Of a stretch of 64,000 nucleotides of DNA, positions 1 through 8,780 are shown piece after piece (position 1 is the first letter of the stretch; each line of letters starts with the position of its first letter). The stretch is taken from positions 1-64,000 of the forward strand of contig NZ_AZNZ01000003.1 in the NCBI RefSeq assembly GCF_000510725.1, in the 5' to 3' direction. The position numbers and the translations under genes were made by a program. Origin of the DNA: Pseudoxanthomonas sp. J31. GTDB taxonomy: Bacteria; Pseudomonadota; Gammaproteobacteria; Xanthomonadales; Xanthomonadaceae. The notes under the pieces were generated by a model, which was not told the origin of the DNA, made no database searches, and saw nothing but the letters and a program-made list of their open reading frames with translations.

Positions 1-66
1 TTGCGATTCGGGAGCGGTGATTCGTGGAGGGCGCGCCTGCGCCCCGGCTTCCCGGGCGGATGCCTG

Positions 67-144
67 GCCCGGATAAGCGAAGCGTAGCGGGGGGCGTGCA
101 TGGGCGGCCCCTGTCCCGGATGCCGCCTGCCGCCTTGTCCGGGC
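67..144. repeat. Imperfect inverted repeat, REP-like
   Basis: GCCCGGATAA at 67-76 pairs with TTGTCCGGGC at 135-144 with one G-T type mismatch, enclosing about 58 bp of G+C-rich sequence. No coding signal is apparent from 1 to 281, so this is intergenic. Short palindromes of this sort are common between genes of Xanthomonadaceae, but I cannot assign it to a named REP family without a genome-wide search. Confidence 0.35.
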
Positions 145-192
145 TATGCACTGCGGCGGTGATTGGTGGCGGTGCCCATGCGCCCCGGCCCG

Positions 193-276
193 AATCACCA
201 ATCACCAATCACCAATCACCAATCACCAATCACCAATCACCAATCACCAATCACCAATCACCAATCACCAATCACC
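193..276. repeat. Heptanucleotide tandem repeat (AATCACC)x12
   Basis: Twelve perfect head-to-tail copies of AATCACC fill 84 bp. They end 5 bp beyond the regA stop codon, so the regA transcript would carry (GGUGAUU)12 in its 3' untranslated region. One antisense copy, GGTGATTGGTG at 158-168, and GGTGATTCG at 16-24 can pair with the array. Perfect identity between units suggests recent slippage and length variability between isolates. The array is out of frame with any credible gene. Confidence 0.95.
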
Positions 277-281
277 GCAGG

Positions 282-842
282 CTACTTGACCTGCTGCTTG
301 CCCAGCTTGCGGGCCAGGGTGCGGCGATGCATGCCGAGGCGGCGGGCGGTTTCGGAGACGTTGAAGCCGGTTTCGGCCAGGACTTCGTGGATCCGCTCCC
401 ATTCCAGGGTCTTGATCGAGGTGGGACGCTCGCCCAGGCCGACGTCGGCGTTGCCCTGGGCCTTGCCGAAGGCGGCTTCGATGTCGTCGGTGTTGGAGGG
501 CTTGGCCAGGTAGTGGCAGGCGCCCAGCTTGATCGCTTCCACCGCGGTGGCGATGCTGGCATAGCCGGTCAGCACCACGATCAGCATGTCGGGATCGCGC
601 GCATGCAGGGCCTGGACGCAGGCCAGGCCGGAACTGCCGCCGGCCAGCTTGAGGTCGACCACCGCGTAGCCGGGCTCGAACTCCTGCAGCACCGCGTCCA
701 GCTCGGCCTGGCCGGGCACGTGCCGGACTTCGTAGCCGCGGCGCTCGAAGGAGCGGACCAGGGTGCGGGCGAAGGCAGCGTCGTCTTCGACGATCAGCAG
801 CTTGCGCGGCTGCTCAATGGATTCATTCATCGTCATCGGCAT
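282..842 (-). CDS. regA: RegA/PrrA-family redox response regulator
   Basis: Cytoplasmic response regulator that would be phosphorylated by the adjacent RegB-type kinase and control respiratory genes. The receiver domain spans roughly residues 12-130 with acidic pocket E19/D20/D21, phospho-acceptor D63, T92 and K114. The C-terminus (about 160-183) is a Fis-type helix-turn-helix, the compact architecture of RegA/PrrA/ActR. At 186 residues it matches the family. Three in-frame ATGs (842, 836, 830) overlap the end of the kinase gene, whose stop is at 823-825. None has a clear Shine-Dalgarno sequence, so translation is probably coupled; the furthest start is given. It ends 5 bp before a heptamer repeat array. 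Confidence 0.88.
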   Translation of the reverse strand: MPMTMNESIEQPRKLLIVEDDAAFARTLVRSFERRGYEVRHVPGQAELDAVLQEFEPGYAVVDLKLAGGSSGLACVQALHARDPDMLIVVLTGYASIATAVEAIKLGACHYLAKPSNTDDIEAAFGKAQGNADVGLGERPTSIKTLEWERIHEVLAETGFNVSETARRLGMHRRTLARKLGKQQVK

Positions 843-2199
843 CCGGGTCGGGGGGATCGGGCTGGGGCGGCAGCAGGGCGGCCAGTGGCAGTTCCAGGAC
901 CACCCGGGCGCCGCCGGGGGAGCGGTTGGAGGCGTTGAGGCGTCCGCCCAGGCTGCGGGCCACGTTCAGCGAGAGGAACAGGCCCAGGCCGCCGCCCGGG
1001 CGGCCCTTGGTCGAATTGTAGGGCTTGCCGAAGTTGGCCAGCGTCTGCTCGCTGAACCCGGGGCCGTTGTCGCTGACCTCCAGGACCAGGGTCTGCCGGT
1101 CGCCCCCGGCGAGGCGGACTTCCATGCCAACCCAATCCGGCGATGCCTCCAGTGCGTTATCCAGGATGTTGCCGATCATCTGCTTGAGGCCGGAGTCGGA
1201 GATGATCGGCACGTCCGCCTCCAGGTGGCGGCGGTAGTCGAGCGTGCACACCGGACGGGTGGCGCTCCATTCGCTGACCAGGCCGTCGAGGAAGGTTGCC
1301 AGGGTGGTCTGTGCCGGCGCTTCGCCGCGGGCGTCGCCGGCCGACAACAGGATGCCGGTGACGATCGACTTGCAGCGCTCGAGCTGGGCCTGCATTTCGT
1401 CCAGGTCCTGCTGCAGGTCCGGGTGTTCGGTGAACGGCGCCATGCGCCGCCAGTCGCCGAGTAGCACCGACAGCGTGGCCAGCGGCGTGCCCAGTTCGTG
1501 CGCGGCGCCGGAGGCCAGCAGGCCCATGCGCACGATGTGCTCCTCCTCCACCGCCTGCTGGCGCAGCGCCGCCAGGCGTGCGTCGCGGTCACGCAGGATG
1601 CGGGCGATGCGGCCGATGAACAGGGCGGCCAGGGCCGCCGTCAGCAGGAAGCAGGCCAGCAGGCCCTGCACGTAGGGATCGGCCACGCCGCGCGCCGGAT
1701 TGGCGTGGATGGTGACCGGCCCGGGCGAGACCACCATGCCCAGCACGCCGGCGCAGGCCGCGGCCACCACCACCCACGCGGCCCAGCCGGGCAGCAGCAG
1801 GGCGCCGAGCGCCACCTGCAGGAGGTACAGGAACAGGAAGGGGTTGGTGATGCCGCCGCTGAGGTAGAGCTGCGCGGTCAGCGCGGCCACGTCCACCAGC
1901 AGGGCCGCCAGCAGCGCCAGGTCGCCGACTTCCTGCCGCGGCCGCCAGAACACCAGGCAGGCCAGGTTGAACGCGGCCAGGCAGCCGGCGATGCCCAGCA
2001 TGGTGACCAGCGGCAGCTCGATGTCCAGCGCGAAGTGGACGAAGCCGATGGTCGCGACCTGGCCGACGATGGCGTACCAGCGCAGCTCGATCAGCTGCTG
2101 CATGTTGCGCAGGCCGGCGCCGTGCGCCTCGTCGGCCGGGGCCAGTTCGAACAGGGCGGGGCTAGCGGGCGCGCCCGCGCCCGGGGTGCGTGGATCCAT
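823..2199 (-). CDS. regB: RegB/PrrB-type membrane redox sensor histidine kinase
   Basis: Inner-membrane sensor kinase of the RegBA (PrrBA/ActSR) redox system. About six hydrophobic segments fill residues 40-200 and include the RegB hallmark GGITNPF (115-121), linked in the family to quinone sensing. The phosphorylated H234 sits in AHELGTPLATL. C276 lies in an ERC..I context about 42 residues further on, where RegB carries its redox-active cysteine. The ATPase domain (about 335-440) has an N box (NILDNALEAS) and G boxes (DNGPGF, GGGLGL). The start overlaps the end of the SURF1 gene by 38 bp. M33, at 2103, is a possible later start. Confidence 0.87.
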   Translation of the reverse strand: MDPRTPGAGAPASPALFELAPADEAHGAGLRNMQQLIELRWYAIVGQVATIGFVHFALDIELPLVTMLGIAGCLAAFNLACLVFWRPRQEVGDLALLAALLVDVAALTAQLYLSGGITNPFLFLYLLQVALGALLLPGWAAWVVVAAACAGVLGMVVSPGPVTIHANPARGVADPYVQGLLACFLLTAALAALFIGRIARILRDRDARLAALRQQAVEEEHIVRMGLLASGAAHELGTPLATLSVLLGDWRRMAPFTEHPDLQQDLDEMQAQLERCKSIVTGILLSAGDARGEAPAQTTLATFLDGLVSEWSATRPVCTLDYRRHLEADVPIISDSGLKQMIGNILDNALEASPDWVGMEVRLAGGDRQTLVLEVSDNGPGFSEQTLANFGKPYNSTKGRPGGGLGLFLSLNVARSLGGRLNASNRSPGGARVVLELPLAALLPPQPDPPDPDADDDE

Positions 2200-2977
2200 C
2201 CGGTTGCTCCGTGCTGCGCTGGCGCCAGTGGCGGCGGATGCGCCGTTCCTCCAGCGCGAAGCGCCAGGCGCCGAAGGCCACCAGCAGGGCCAGCGCGAAC
2301 CAGGTCAGCGCATAGCCCAGGTGGTTGTCGCGGAACCGTACCACCGTCAGCCCGCCGCGGGGCCAGGGGCTGCCGGCCTGGACCGCCGAGGCGGCGTCGG
2401 CGTCGATGAAGTAGGGCAGGGCGCCGGCCAGGCCGCGGTGGGCGGCGATGGCCTCCACGTCGCGCGAGTACCAACGCTCCTGCTCCGGCTGGTTGCGGCG
2501 CAGGAAGCCGCCGCCGGGCTCGCCCAGGCGCAGCAGCCCCGTGACTTCCGCCGGGGCGTCCGCATCGGGCGGGACGGGTTGCCAGTGCTCGGGCACGAAG
2601 CCCAGGTTGACCAGGACCACGCTGCCGTCGTCGCGGCGCAGCGGCCGCAGCAGCCAGTGGCCGGAACCGGCCTCGGTCAGCGCCTGGGTGCGGGTATCCA
2701 GGCCCGGCAGCCAGTGGCCGCTGACGCGGACCCGGCGGTATTCGTGGTCGACGGGGGAAGAGGCCGCCCACGCGGCTGCGTCGGGCGCAGGCACCGGGGC
2801 GGCGTGCACCCGCGCGTCGACGCGGGCGATGAGGTCGTGCTTCCAGTGCAGGCGCTGGACCTGCCACAGGCCCAGCGAGAGGAACAGCAGGAACCCAAAC
2901 ACGAACGCCACCGCCAGGACGGCGGTGGCGATCGGGCCGTGCGGCCGCCGCGGGGCGGCCTCAGGCAGGCTGTTCAT
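2162..2977 (-). CDS. SURF1-family cytochrome oxidase assembly protein
   Basis: SURF1 proteins help insert heme into subunit I of heme-copper oxidases. This 271-residue protein has the family topology: one membrane helix near residues 17-38, ending with the conserved LGLWQVQR-type segment, a periplasmic domain, and a second helix near 218-240. Downstream is regB, which it overlaps; upstream, 63 bp away, is cyoD. It therefore probably belongs to the bo3 oxidase transcript and serves that enzyme. SURF1 is better known beside aa3-type cytochrome c oxidase genes, so its place here is notable. The last 30 residues are charged and probably not conserved. Confidence 0.85.
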   Translation of the reverse strand: MNSLPEAAPRRPHGPIATAVLAVAFVFGFLLFLSLGLWQVQRLHWKHDLIARVDARVHAAPVPAPDAAAWAASSPVDHEYRRVRVSGHWLPGLDTRTQALTEAGSGHWLLRPLRRDDGSVVLVNLGFVPEHWQPVPPDADAPAEVTGLLRLGEPGGGFLRRNQPEQERWYSRDVEAIAAHRGLAGALPYFIDADAASAVQAGSPWPRGGLTVVRFRDNHLGYALTWFALALLVAFGAWRFALEERRIRRHWRQRSTEQPDGSTHPGRGRAR

Positions 2978-3040
2978 GGCGGTGGACCCTGGAACCGTTG
3001 TCCATGTGGCCAGCGTAACAGCCGCGGCGCATGGCCGGCG

Positions 3041-3454
3041 TCAGGGCATGACCCGCGCGTCGTGGGTCGACATGTGCGGCATCATGTTGGCGTTCATGTG
3101 GTGCATGACCCACAGCGAACCGGCCAGCACGATCACCACCAGGACCACGGTGAACATCAGCGCAAGCATGTTCCAGCCGCCTTCCGAGCGCGCGTTCATG
3201 TGCAGGAAGTAGACCATCTGCACCACGATCTGGACCACGGCCAGGCCGAGGATCACCAGGGCCGTGGTGCCGGAGTCCTGGATCACGTTGCCCATCACCA
3301 GCCAGAACGGGATGGCGGTGAGGACCACCGACAGGACGAAGCCGATGACGTAGTCGCGCAGGCTGCCGTGCGCGCCCTCCTCGTGGGCGTGGTGCTCGCC
3401 GCCGTGCTCGTCGTGGCTGGCGGCGTGGGCGTGGATGTCGTGGGGCTGGCTCAT
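3041..3454 (-). CDS. cyoD: Cytochrome bo3 quinol oxidase subunit IV
   Basis: Small accessory subunit of the bo3 ubiquinol oxidase, 137 residues with three membrane helices (about 35-55, 63-83 and 96-118). The histidine-rich cytoplasmic N-terminus precedes the conserved [13 protein letters not shown] and VQMVYFLHM segments of the COX4_pro family. The start is fixed by an ATGA overlap with the cyoC stop at 3451-3454; a longer reading frame upstream only re-reads cyoC. The extra histidines and methionines near both ends might bind metal, but that is speculation. Confidence 0.92.
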   Translation of the reverse strand: MSQPHDIHAHAASHDEHGGEHHAHEEGAHGSLRDYVIGFVLSVVLTAIPFWLVMGNVIQDSGTTALVILGLAVVQIVVQMVYFLHMNARSEGGWNMLALMFTVVLVVIVLAGSLWVMHHMNANMMPHMSTHDARVMP

Positions 3455-4086
3455 GGCAGCACTCCCATCAGGTAGACGAAGGTGAAGACGCCGATCCAGA
3501 CGACGTCGAGGAAATGCCAGAACAGGGACAGGCACATCAGGCGGCGGCGGTTGGCCTCGTGCAGCCCGTGCATGCGCACCTGCACCATCAGCACCACCAG
3601 CCACACGATGCCGAAGGCCACGTGCAGGCCGTGGGTGCCGACCAGGGCGAAGAACGAGGACAGGAACGCGCTGCGCTGCGGGCCGGCGCCCTCGTGGACC
3701 AGGTGCGAGAACTCGTACAGCTCCAGCCCCAGGAACGCGGCGCCGAACAGGCCGGTCACCGCCAGCCAGCCGAGCACCCCGGCGGTGCTGCGGCGCTGCA
3801 TGGACAGCATCGCGAAGCCGTAGGTGATCGAGGACAGCAGCAGCATGGCCGTGTTGAGGGCCACCAGCGGCAGGTCGAACAGGTCGGCGCCGGTGGGGCC
3901 GGCGGCGTAGCTGCGGCCCAGCACGCCGTACACCGCGAACAGGCAGGCGAAGATGAGCAGGTCGCTCATCAGGTAGATCCAGAACCCGAGCAGGGTGCCG
4001 TTCTGCGGGTGGTGGTGGCCGCCGGTGTCGTAGAACCGGGTCGGGTCGCCGGCGAGCGGCGAGGATGCAATGGCGGCGTCAGACAT
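3451..4086 (-). CDS. cyoC: Cytochrome bo3 quinol oxidase subunit III
   Basis: Membrane subunit III of the bo3 oxidase, 211 residues with five predicted helices, as in other CyoC proteins (the short, five-helix version of COX3). Recognisable stretches are [17 protein letters not shown] in helix 1, the LGLELYEF carboxylate region, GTHGLHV and the C-terminal [14 protein letters not shown]. It overlaps cyoB by 8 bp at its start and cyoD by 4 bp at its end, so translation of the three is probably coupled. Confidence 0.94.
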   Translation of the reverse strand: MSDAAIASSPLAGDPTRFYDTGGHHHPQNGTLLGFWIYLMSDLLIFACLFAVYGVLGRSYAAGPTGADLFDLPLVALNTAMLLLSSITYGFAMLSMQRRSTAGVLGWLAVTGLFGAAFLGLELYEFSHLVHEGAGPQRSAFLSSFFALVGTHGLHVAFGIVWLVVLMVQVRMHGLHEANRRRLMCLSLFWHFLDVVWIGVFTFVYLMGVLP

Positions 4087-6094
4087 TGGCGTTCTTCAGC
4101 AGTTCGGTGCGGGCGGCTTCGGTCTCGGCCACGTACTCGGCCGGGATGTAGTAGTCCCGCTTGTAGTTGAAGGTATGCACGATCGAGGCGATCACGGTCG
4201 CGGCGAAGGCGCCGATGGCCAGCCACCAGATGTGCCAGACCAGGGCGAAGGCGCACACGGTGGACAGCCCGGCGATGACCACGCCGGCGGCGGTGTTCTT
4301 CGGCATGTGGATCGGCAGGAAGCCGGAGGTCGGGCGCTGGGCGCCGCGCTGCTTCATGTCCCACCACGCGTCGTTGTCGTGCACCACCGGGGTGAAGGCG
4401 AAGTTGTACACCGGGGGCGGCGAGGAGGTGGACCATTCCAGGCTGCGGGCGTCCCAGGGGTCGCCGGTCACGTCGCGCAGCTTCTCGCGGTTGCGGAAGC
4501 TGACGAAGATGCAGACCAGGAAGGCGGCGATGCCGATGGCGACCAGCACCGCGCCGAAGGCGGCGACCTGGAACCAGATCTGCAGCGACGGGTCGGTGAA
4601 GTGGCTCATGCGGCGGGTCACGCCCATCAGGCCCAGCACGTACAGCGGGGTGAAGGCGAACCAGTAGCCGGCCAGCCAGAACCAGAACGAGACCTTGCCC
4701 CAGAACGGGTCGAGCTTGAAGCCGAAGGCCTTCGGGAACCAGAAGGTCATGCCGGCGAACAGGCCGAACACCACGCCGCCGATGATCACGTTATGGAAGT
4801 GCGCGATCAGGAACAGGCTGTTGTGCAGCACGAAGTCGGCCGGCGGGACGGCCAGCAGCACGCCGGTCATGCCGCCCACCACGAAGGTGACCATGAAGCC
4901 CACCGTCCACAGCATCGGCACCTCGAAGCGGATGCGGCCGCGGTACATGGTGAACAGCCAGTTGAAGATCTTCGCGCCCGTGGGGATCGAGATGATCATC
5001 GTGGTGATGCCGAAGAACGAGTTGACGCTCGCCCCCGATCCCATGGTGAAGAAGTGGTGCAGCCACACCAGGTACGACAGGATGGTGATGCAGACGGTCG
5101 CGTAGACCATCGAGCTGTAGCCGAACAGGCGCTTGCCCGAGTAGGCCGAGACGATTTCCGAGAACACGCCGAAGATCGGCAGGATCAGGATGTAGACCTC
5201 CGGGTGGCCCCAGATCCAGATCAGGTTCACGTACATCATCGGGTTGCCGCCGAGGTCGTTCGTGAAGAAGTTGGTCCCCACGTAACGGTCCAGCGACAGC
5301 AGCGCCAGGACGGCGGTCAGCACCGGGAAGCTGACCACGATCAGCACGTTGGTGCACAGCGCGGTCCAGGTGAACACCGGCATCTTCATCAGGGTCATGC
5401 CCGGCGCGCGCATCTTGACGATGGTCACGATCAGGTTGACGCCCGACAACAAGGTGCCGACGCCTGCTATCTGCAGCGCCCAGATGTAGTAGTCCATGCC
5501 CACGTCGGGGCTGTACTCGATGCCCGACAGCGGCGGGTAGGCCAGCCAGCCGGTCTTGGCGAACTCGCCCACGAACAGCGACAGCATGACCAGCACCGCG
5601 CCGGCGGTGGTCATCCAGAAGCTGAAGTTGTTGAGGAACGGGAAGGCGACGTCGCGGGTGCCGATCTGCAGCGGCACCAGGTAGTTCATCAGGCCCGTCA
5701 CCAGCGGCATGGCCACGAAGAAGATCATGATCACGCCGTGGGCGGTGAACACCTGGTCGTAGTGGTGCGGCGGCAGGTAGCCCAGGTTGTCACCGAAGGC
5801 GATGGCCTGCTGCAGGCGCATCATCAGCGCGTCGGCGAAGCCGCGCAGCAGCATCACCAGGCCCAGCACCATGTACATGATGCCGATCTTCTTGTGGTCG
5901 ATGCTGGTGAACCAGTCGCGCCACAGGGTGCCCCACAGCTTGTACTTGGTGATCAGCGCCAGCACGGCCAGGCCGGCCACGCAGGTGCCGATGAACGCCG
6001 AGAGGATGACCGGGTCGTGCAGCGGGAACGATTCCCAGCCCAGGTAGCCGGTCAACGGGTTATAGGGTGCCGAAGTGGAATGAGGGGAGGACAT
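4079..6094 (-). CDS. cyoB: Cytochrome bo3 quinol oxidase subunit I
   Basis: Catalytic subunit carrying low-spin heme b, the high-spin heme and CuB. It reduces O2 to water with electrons from ubiquinol and pumps protons. At 671 residues it is close to E. coli CyoB. H119 in the FTAHG segment is a low-spin heme ligand. WGHPEVY gives CuB ligand H297 cross-linked to Y301. The HH pair in VWLHHFF supplies the other CuB ligands and HFH in LIAHFHNV the remaining heme ligands. R84, D88 and H110/H111 fall where the E. coli quinone site has R71, D75 and H98. The gene starts 59 bp after cyoA. The start Met is supported by homology at the N-terminus. Confidence 0.97.
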   Translation of the reverse strand: MSSPHSTSAPYNPLTGYLGWESFPLHDPVILSAFIGTCVAGLAVLALITKYKLWGTLWRDWFTSIDHKKIGIMYMVLGLVMLLRGFADALMMRLQQAIAFGDNLGYLPPHHYDQVFTAHGVIMIFFVAMPLVTGLMNYLVPLQIGTRDVAFPFLNNFSFWMTTAGAVLVMLSLFVGEFAKTGWLAYPPLSGIEYSPDVGMDYYIWALQIAGVGTLLSGVNLIVTIVKMRAPGMTLMKMPVFTWTALCTNVLIVVSFPVLTAVLALLSLDRYVGTNFFTNDLGGNPMMYVNLIWIWGHPEVYILILPIFGVFSEIVSAYSGKRLFGYSSMVYATVCITILSYLVWLHHFFTMGSGASVNSFFGITTMIISIPTGAKIFNWLFTMYRGRIRFEVPMLWTVGFMVTFVVGGMTGVLLAVPPADFVLHNSLFLIAHFHNVIIGGVVFGLFAGMTFWFPKAFGFKLDPFWGKVSFWFWLAGYWFAFTPLYVLGLMGVTRRMSHFTDPSLQIWFQVAAFGAVLVAIGIAAFLVCIFVSFRNREKLRDVTGDPWDARSLEWSTSSPPPVYNFAFTPVVHDNDAWWDMKQRGAQRPTSGFLPIHMPKNTAAGVVIAGLSTVCAFALVWHIWWLAIGAFAATVIASIVHTFNYKRDYYIPAEYVAETEAARTELLKNANV

Positions 6095-6153
6095 GATTCG
6101 GGACTTCCGTCGTCAGGCCGCCGCGCCGGGTGCGGGCGCGGCGACGGACCGCA

Positions 6154-7206
6154 TCAGGAGCGGGAGAGGGTGGTGGCCAGGCCGGGGGCCGGGGCGTCGC
6201 CGGCGGCGCACATGGCCGACTGCACGTAGCGGCCGCCACGCAGGTCGCCGCGGCTGCGGGCCTCCAGGCCCTCCATGCGGGTGCGGCCGGAGCCGTTGCC
6301 GGCGTCGATGGCCATCATCTCGTGCAGGCACATCCGGCGCGGGTCGACGCAGCGGTTGAGGACGGCCTCGTACAGGGCCGGGTCGACCGCGGCGAAGTGG
6401 TGCACCGGCTCGCGCACGCTGGGCTTTTCCAGCTCCAGGTAGCCCTCGCGGCCCAGCTCCCTGCCGCTTTCGCGGACCTTGCCCACCCAGGCGTCGAAGC
6501 CTTCCTGGCTGAGCGCATGGAAGCGGAAGCGCATGCCGGAGAAGCCGGCGCCGCTGTAGTTGGACGAGAAGCCTTCGTACTCGCCCTCGGTGCTGATCAC
6601 CGCGTTCAGCTCGGTCTGCATGCCCGGCATGGTGTAGATCATGCCGGCCAGCGCCGGGACGTAGAACGCGTTCATCACCGTGGAGGAGGTGAGCTTGAAG
6701 CGGATCGGGCGGTCGACCGGGGCCGCCAGCTCGTTCACGGTGGCGATGCCCTGTTCGGGGTAGATGAACAGCCACTTCCAGTCGAGCGAGACCACCTCGA
6801 CCTCCAGCGGCTCCACGCCCTCCGGCACCGGCTTGCCCTCGGCGATGCGCTCGAGGGGGCGGTACGGGTCCAGGGTGTGGGTGGTGATCCAGGTGATCGA
6901 ACCCAGGGCGATGATGATCAGCAGCGGGGCCGACCACACCACCAGCTCCAGCTGCAGGGAGTGGTCCCAGTCGGGCTTGTAGGTCGCCTTCCTGTTCGAG
7001 GCCCGGTAGCGCCAGGCGAAGAACAGGGTGAGGCAGATCACCGGGACGATGATGATCAGCATCAGCACCGTGGCGATGATGATCAGGTTGCCCTGCTGGC
7101 GGGCGACGTCGCCCGGGGCGTTCAGCAGGATGGTGTTGCAACCGCCCAGCAACACGGCCAGGCTGGCAGCCGCCAGGAGGCGGCACAGGGTCTTGGGAAG
7201 GGACAT
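6154..7206 (-). CDS. cyoA: Cytochrome bo3 quinol oxidase subunit II (lipoprotein)
   Basis: First gene of the oxidase operon. The product is a lipoprotein: a short signal ends in the lipobox LLGGC with C23 as the acylation site, followed by helices at about 41-66 and 86-107 and a periplasmic cupredoxin domain. The CuA ligands of cytochrome c oxidases are missing, as expected for a quinol-oxidising enzyme. The protein has 350 residues, about 35 more than E. coli CyoA. The extra part is a C-terminal tail with two cysteines (CVDPRRMC) near residue 290. The reading frame extends further upstream, but ATG 7206 starts a proper lipoprotein signal. A TACAGT -10-like box lies at 7249-7254, and a strong palindrome at 7272-7300. 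Confidence 0.94.
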   Translation of the reverse strand: MSLPKTLCRLLAAASLAVLLGGCNTILLNAPGDVARQQGNLIIIATVLMLIIIVPVICLTLFFAWRYRASNRKATYKPDWDHSLQLELVVWSAPLLIIIALGSITWITTHTLDPYRPLERIAEGKPVPEGVEPLEVEVVSLDWKWLFIYPEQGIATVNELAAPVDRPIRFKLTSSTVMNAFYVPALAGMIYTMPGMQTELNAVISTEGEYEGFSSNYSGAGFSGMRFRFHALSQEGFDAWVGKVRESGRELGREGYLELEKPSVREPVHHFAAVDPALYEAVLNRCVDPRRMCLHEMMAIDAGNGSGRTRMEGLEARSRGDLRGGRYVQSAMCAAGDAPAPGLATTLSRS

Positions 7207-7271
7207 CGTGCTTCGATTCGCGCTTGGCGGGGGTGCGCTGCACCGCACACTGTACCGCCGGGGGCAGGGGG

Positions 7272-7300
7272 GGGCGATTGGACGTTTTGTCCTATCGCCC
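7272..7300. promoter_or_regulatory. Palindromic operator-like site upstream of cyoA
   Basis: GGGCGATTGGAC (7272-7283) and GTCCTATCGCCC (7289-7300) form 12-bp arms with one mismatch around a 5-bp GTTTT spacer. The site is 66 bp from the cyoA start and covers the expected -35 position for the -10-like TACAGT at 7249-7254 on the minus strand. It also lies 105 bp before the divergent transporter gene. Such symmetry suggests a dimeric regulator. RegA, encoded at the end of the same operon, is the natural candidate, since RegA sites are GC-rich pseudo-palindromes; that link is inference. Neither strand has a U-run after the stem, so a terminator is unlikely. Confidence 0.55.
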
Positions 7301-7404
7301 GGCGCGGGTTTTGGTGTCACCCTGTCCGGGCCGGGTTGTGTACCCGGCCGTGGCCGTGCAACCTTGGCCGCAGCGACACCTTCCCGCCGCCTGCAACCGT
7401 TGCC

Positions 7405-8733
7405 ATGACCTCGATCCCAGTGTCCAGCCATACCGTCTCCATCCACGGCCAGGATGCCTCCCAGCACGAGGTCGCCCCCGGCGAGATCGCCGTTGGCGTC
7501 GTGATCGGCCGGGCCTCGGAGTACTTCGACTTCTTCGTCTACGGCATCGCCTCGGCCCTGGTGTTCCCGAAGGTGTTCTTCCCCTTCGCCGAACCCCTGC
7601 AGGCGACCCTGTACTCGTTCGCGATCTTTGCCCTGGCATTCATCTCCCGCCCGCTGGGCACGGCGCTGTTCCTGCGCATCCAGGCGCGCTGGAGCCGCGG
7701 CACCAAGATGACCGCGGCCCTGTTCCTGCTGGGCACGGCCACCGCCGGCATCGCCTTCCTGCCCGGGTACGCGCGCCTGGGGGCGACCGCGATCGTGCTG
7801 CTGGCGCTGTTTCGCCTGGCCCAGGGCGTGGCGCTGGGCGGGTCCTGGGACGGCCTGCCGTCGCTACTGGCGCTCAACGCCCCCAAGCACCGCCGCGGCT
7901 GGTACGCCATGCTCGGCCAGCTGGGCGCGCCGGTGGGCTTCATCGTCGCCGCGGCGCTGTTCGCCTTCCTGCTCGGCAACCTCCCGGCCGAGGACTTCTA
8001 CGCCTGGGGCTGGCGCTACCCGTTCTTCGCGGCCTTCGCCATCAACGTGGTGGCGCTGTTCGCGCGCCTGCGCCTGGTCGTCACCCACGAGTACGAGCGG
8101 CAGATGGGCCAGCGCGAGCTGGAGCCGGTGCCGCTGCGCGAGCTGTTCCGGGAGAAGGGCAGGCACGTGGTGATCGGCGCCTTCGCGCCGCTGGCAAGCT
8201 ACGCCCTGTTCCACATCGTCACCATCTTCCCGGTCTCGTGGATCCTGCTGTTCTCCGAGCAGCCGATCACCGAGGTGCTGCTGGTGCAGGTGGTCGGCGG
8301 CTTCCTCGCCATCGGCGGCGTGCTGGCCTCCGGCGTGATCGCCGACCGCTTCGGCCGGGTCCCGACCCTGGGCGCGCTGGCGCTGGCGATCGCCATGTTC
8401 AGCGGCTTCGCCCCGACGCTGCTGGGCGGCGGCGAGCTGGCGCGGGACGTGTTCCTGCTGCTGGGCTTCGTCCTGCTGGGGCTGTCCTACGGCCAGTCCT
8501 CCGGCGCGGTGACCCGCAACTTCGGCTCCCGCTACCGCTACACCGGCGCGGCGCTGACCTCGGACTTCGCCTGGCTGATCGGCGCGGCCTTCGCCCCGCT
8601 GGTGGCCCTGGGCCTGTGCGCCAACTTCGGCCTGGCCTACATGGGCGCCTACCTGCTGTCCGGCGCGCTGTCCACGCTGCTGGCGCTGCTGGTGCACCGC
8701 TGGCTCAAGCAGCGCGAGGCCGCGGCCGGCTGA
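7405..8733 (+). CDS. MFS transporter, metabolite:H+ symporter (MHS) type
   Basis: Inner-membrane secondary transporter of 442 residues with about 12 helices. The N-terminal segment GRASEYFDFFVYG resembles the first helix of the MHS family (ShiA/ProP/KgtP relatives). The family motif between helices 2 and 3 is only partly kept (RPLGTALFLRIQARW), whereas the second-half copy, GVIADRFGRVPTL, is good. MHS members import organic acids, shikimate or betaines, and the substrate cannot be read from sequence. ATG 7405 is the first start compatible with the N-terminal helix. The gene is divergent from cyoA and precedes sdhE, with 47 bp between them. Confidence 0.82.
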   Translation: MTSIPVSSHTVSIHGQDASQHEVAPGEIAVGVVIGRASEYFDFFVYGIASALVFPKVFFPFAEPLQATLYSFAIFALAFISRPLGTALFLRIQARWSRGTKMTAALFLLGTATAGIAFLPGYARLGATAIVLLALFRLAQGVALGGSWDGLPSLLALNAPKHRRGWYAMLGQLGAPVGFIVAAALFAFLLGNLPAEDFYAWGWRYPFFAAFAINVVALFARLRLVVTHEYERQMGQRELEPVPLRELFREKGRHVVIGAFAPLASYALFHIVTIFPVSWILLFSEQPITEVLLVQVVGGFLAIGGVLASGVIADRFGRVPTLGALALAIAMFSGFAPTLLGGGELARDVFLLLGFVLLGLSYGQSSGAVTRNFGSRYRYTGAALTSDFAWLIGAAFAPLVALGLCANFGLAYMGAYLLSGALSTLLALLVHRWLKQREAAAG

Positions 8734-8780
8734 GGCCGGCCGCCGCGCGCCGTGCCCGGTAAAATGGCGGTTCCATTGCC

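Noticed and set aside
24-938. Open frames across the heptamer array encoding repeated NHQSPIT
   Set aside because: The array is open in several frames because it lacks stops. The frames run antisense through regA and show no family resemblance or ribosome binding site.
4070-6229. A 719-codon open frame opposite cyoB
   Set aside because: Composition is His/Gln/Gly-rich, typical of antisense frames in GC-rich genes; cyoB on the other strand has complete catalytic residues.
7272-7300. Reading the cyoA palindrome as a terminator
   Set aside because: Neither strand has a U-rich tail after the stem and no gene ends into it from either side.
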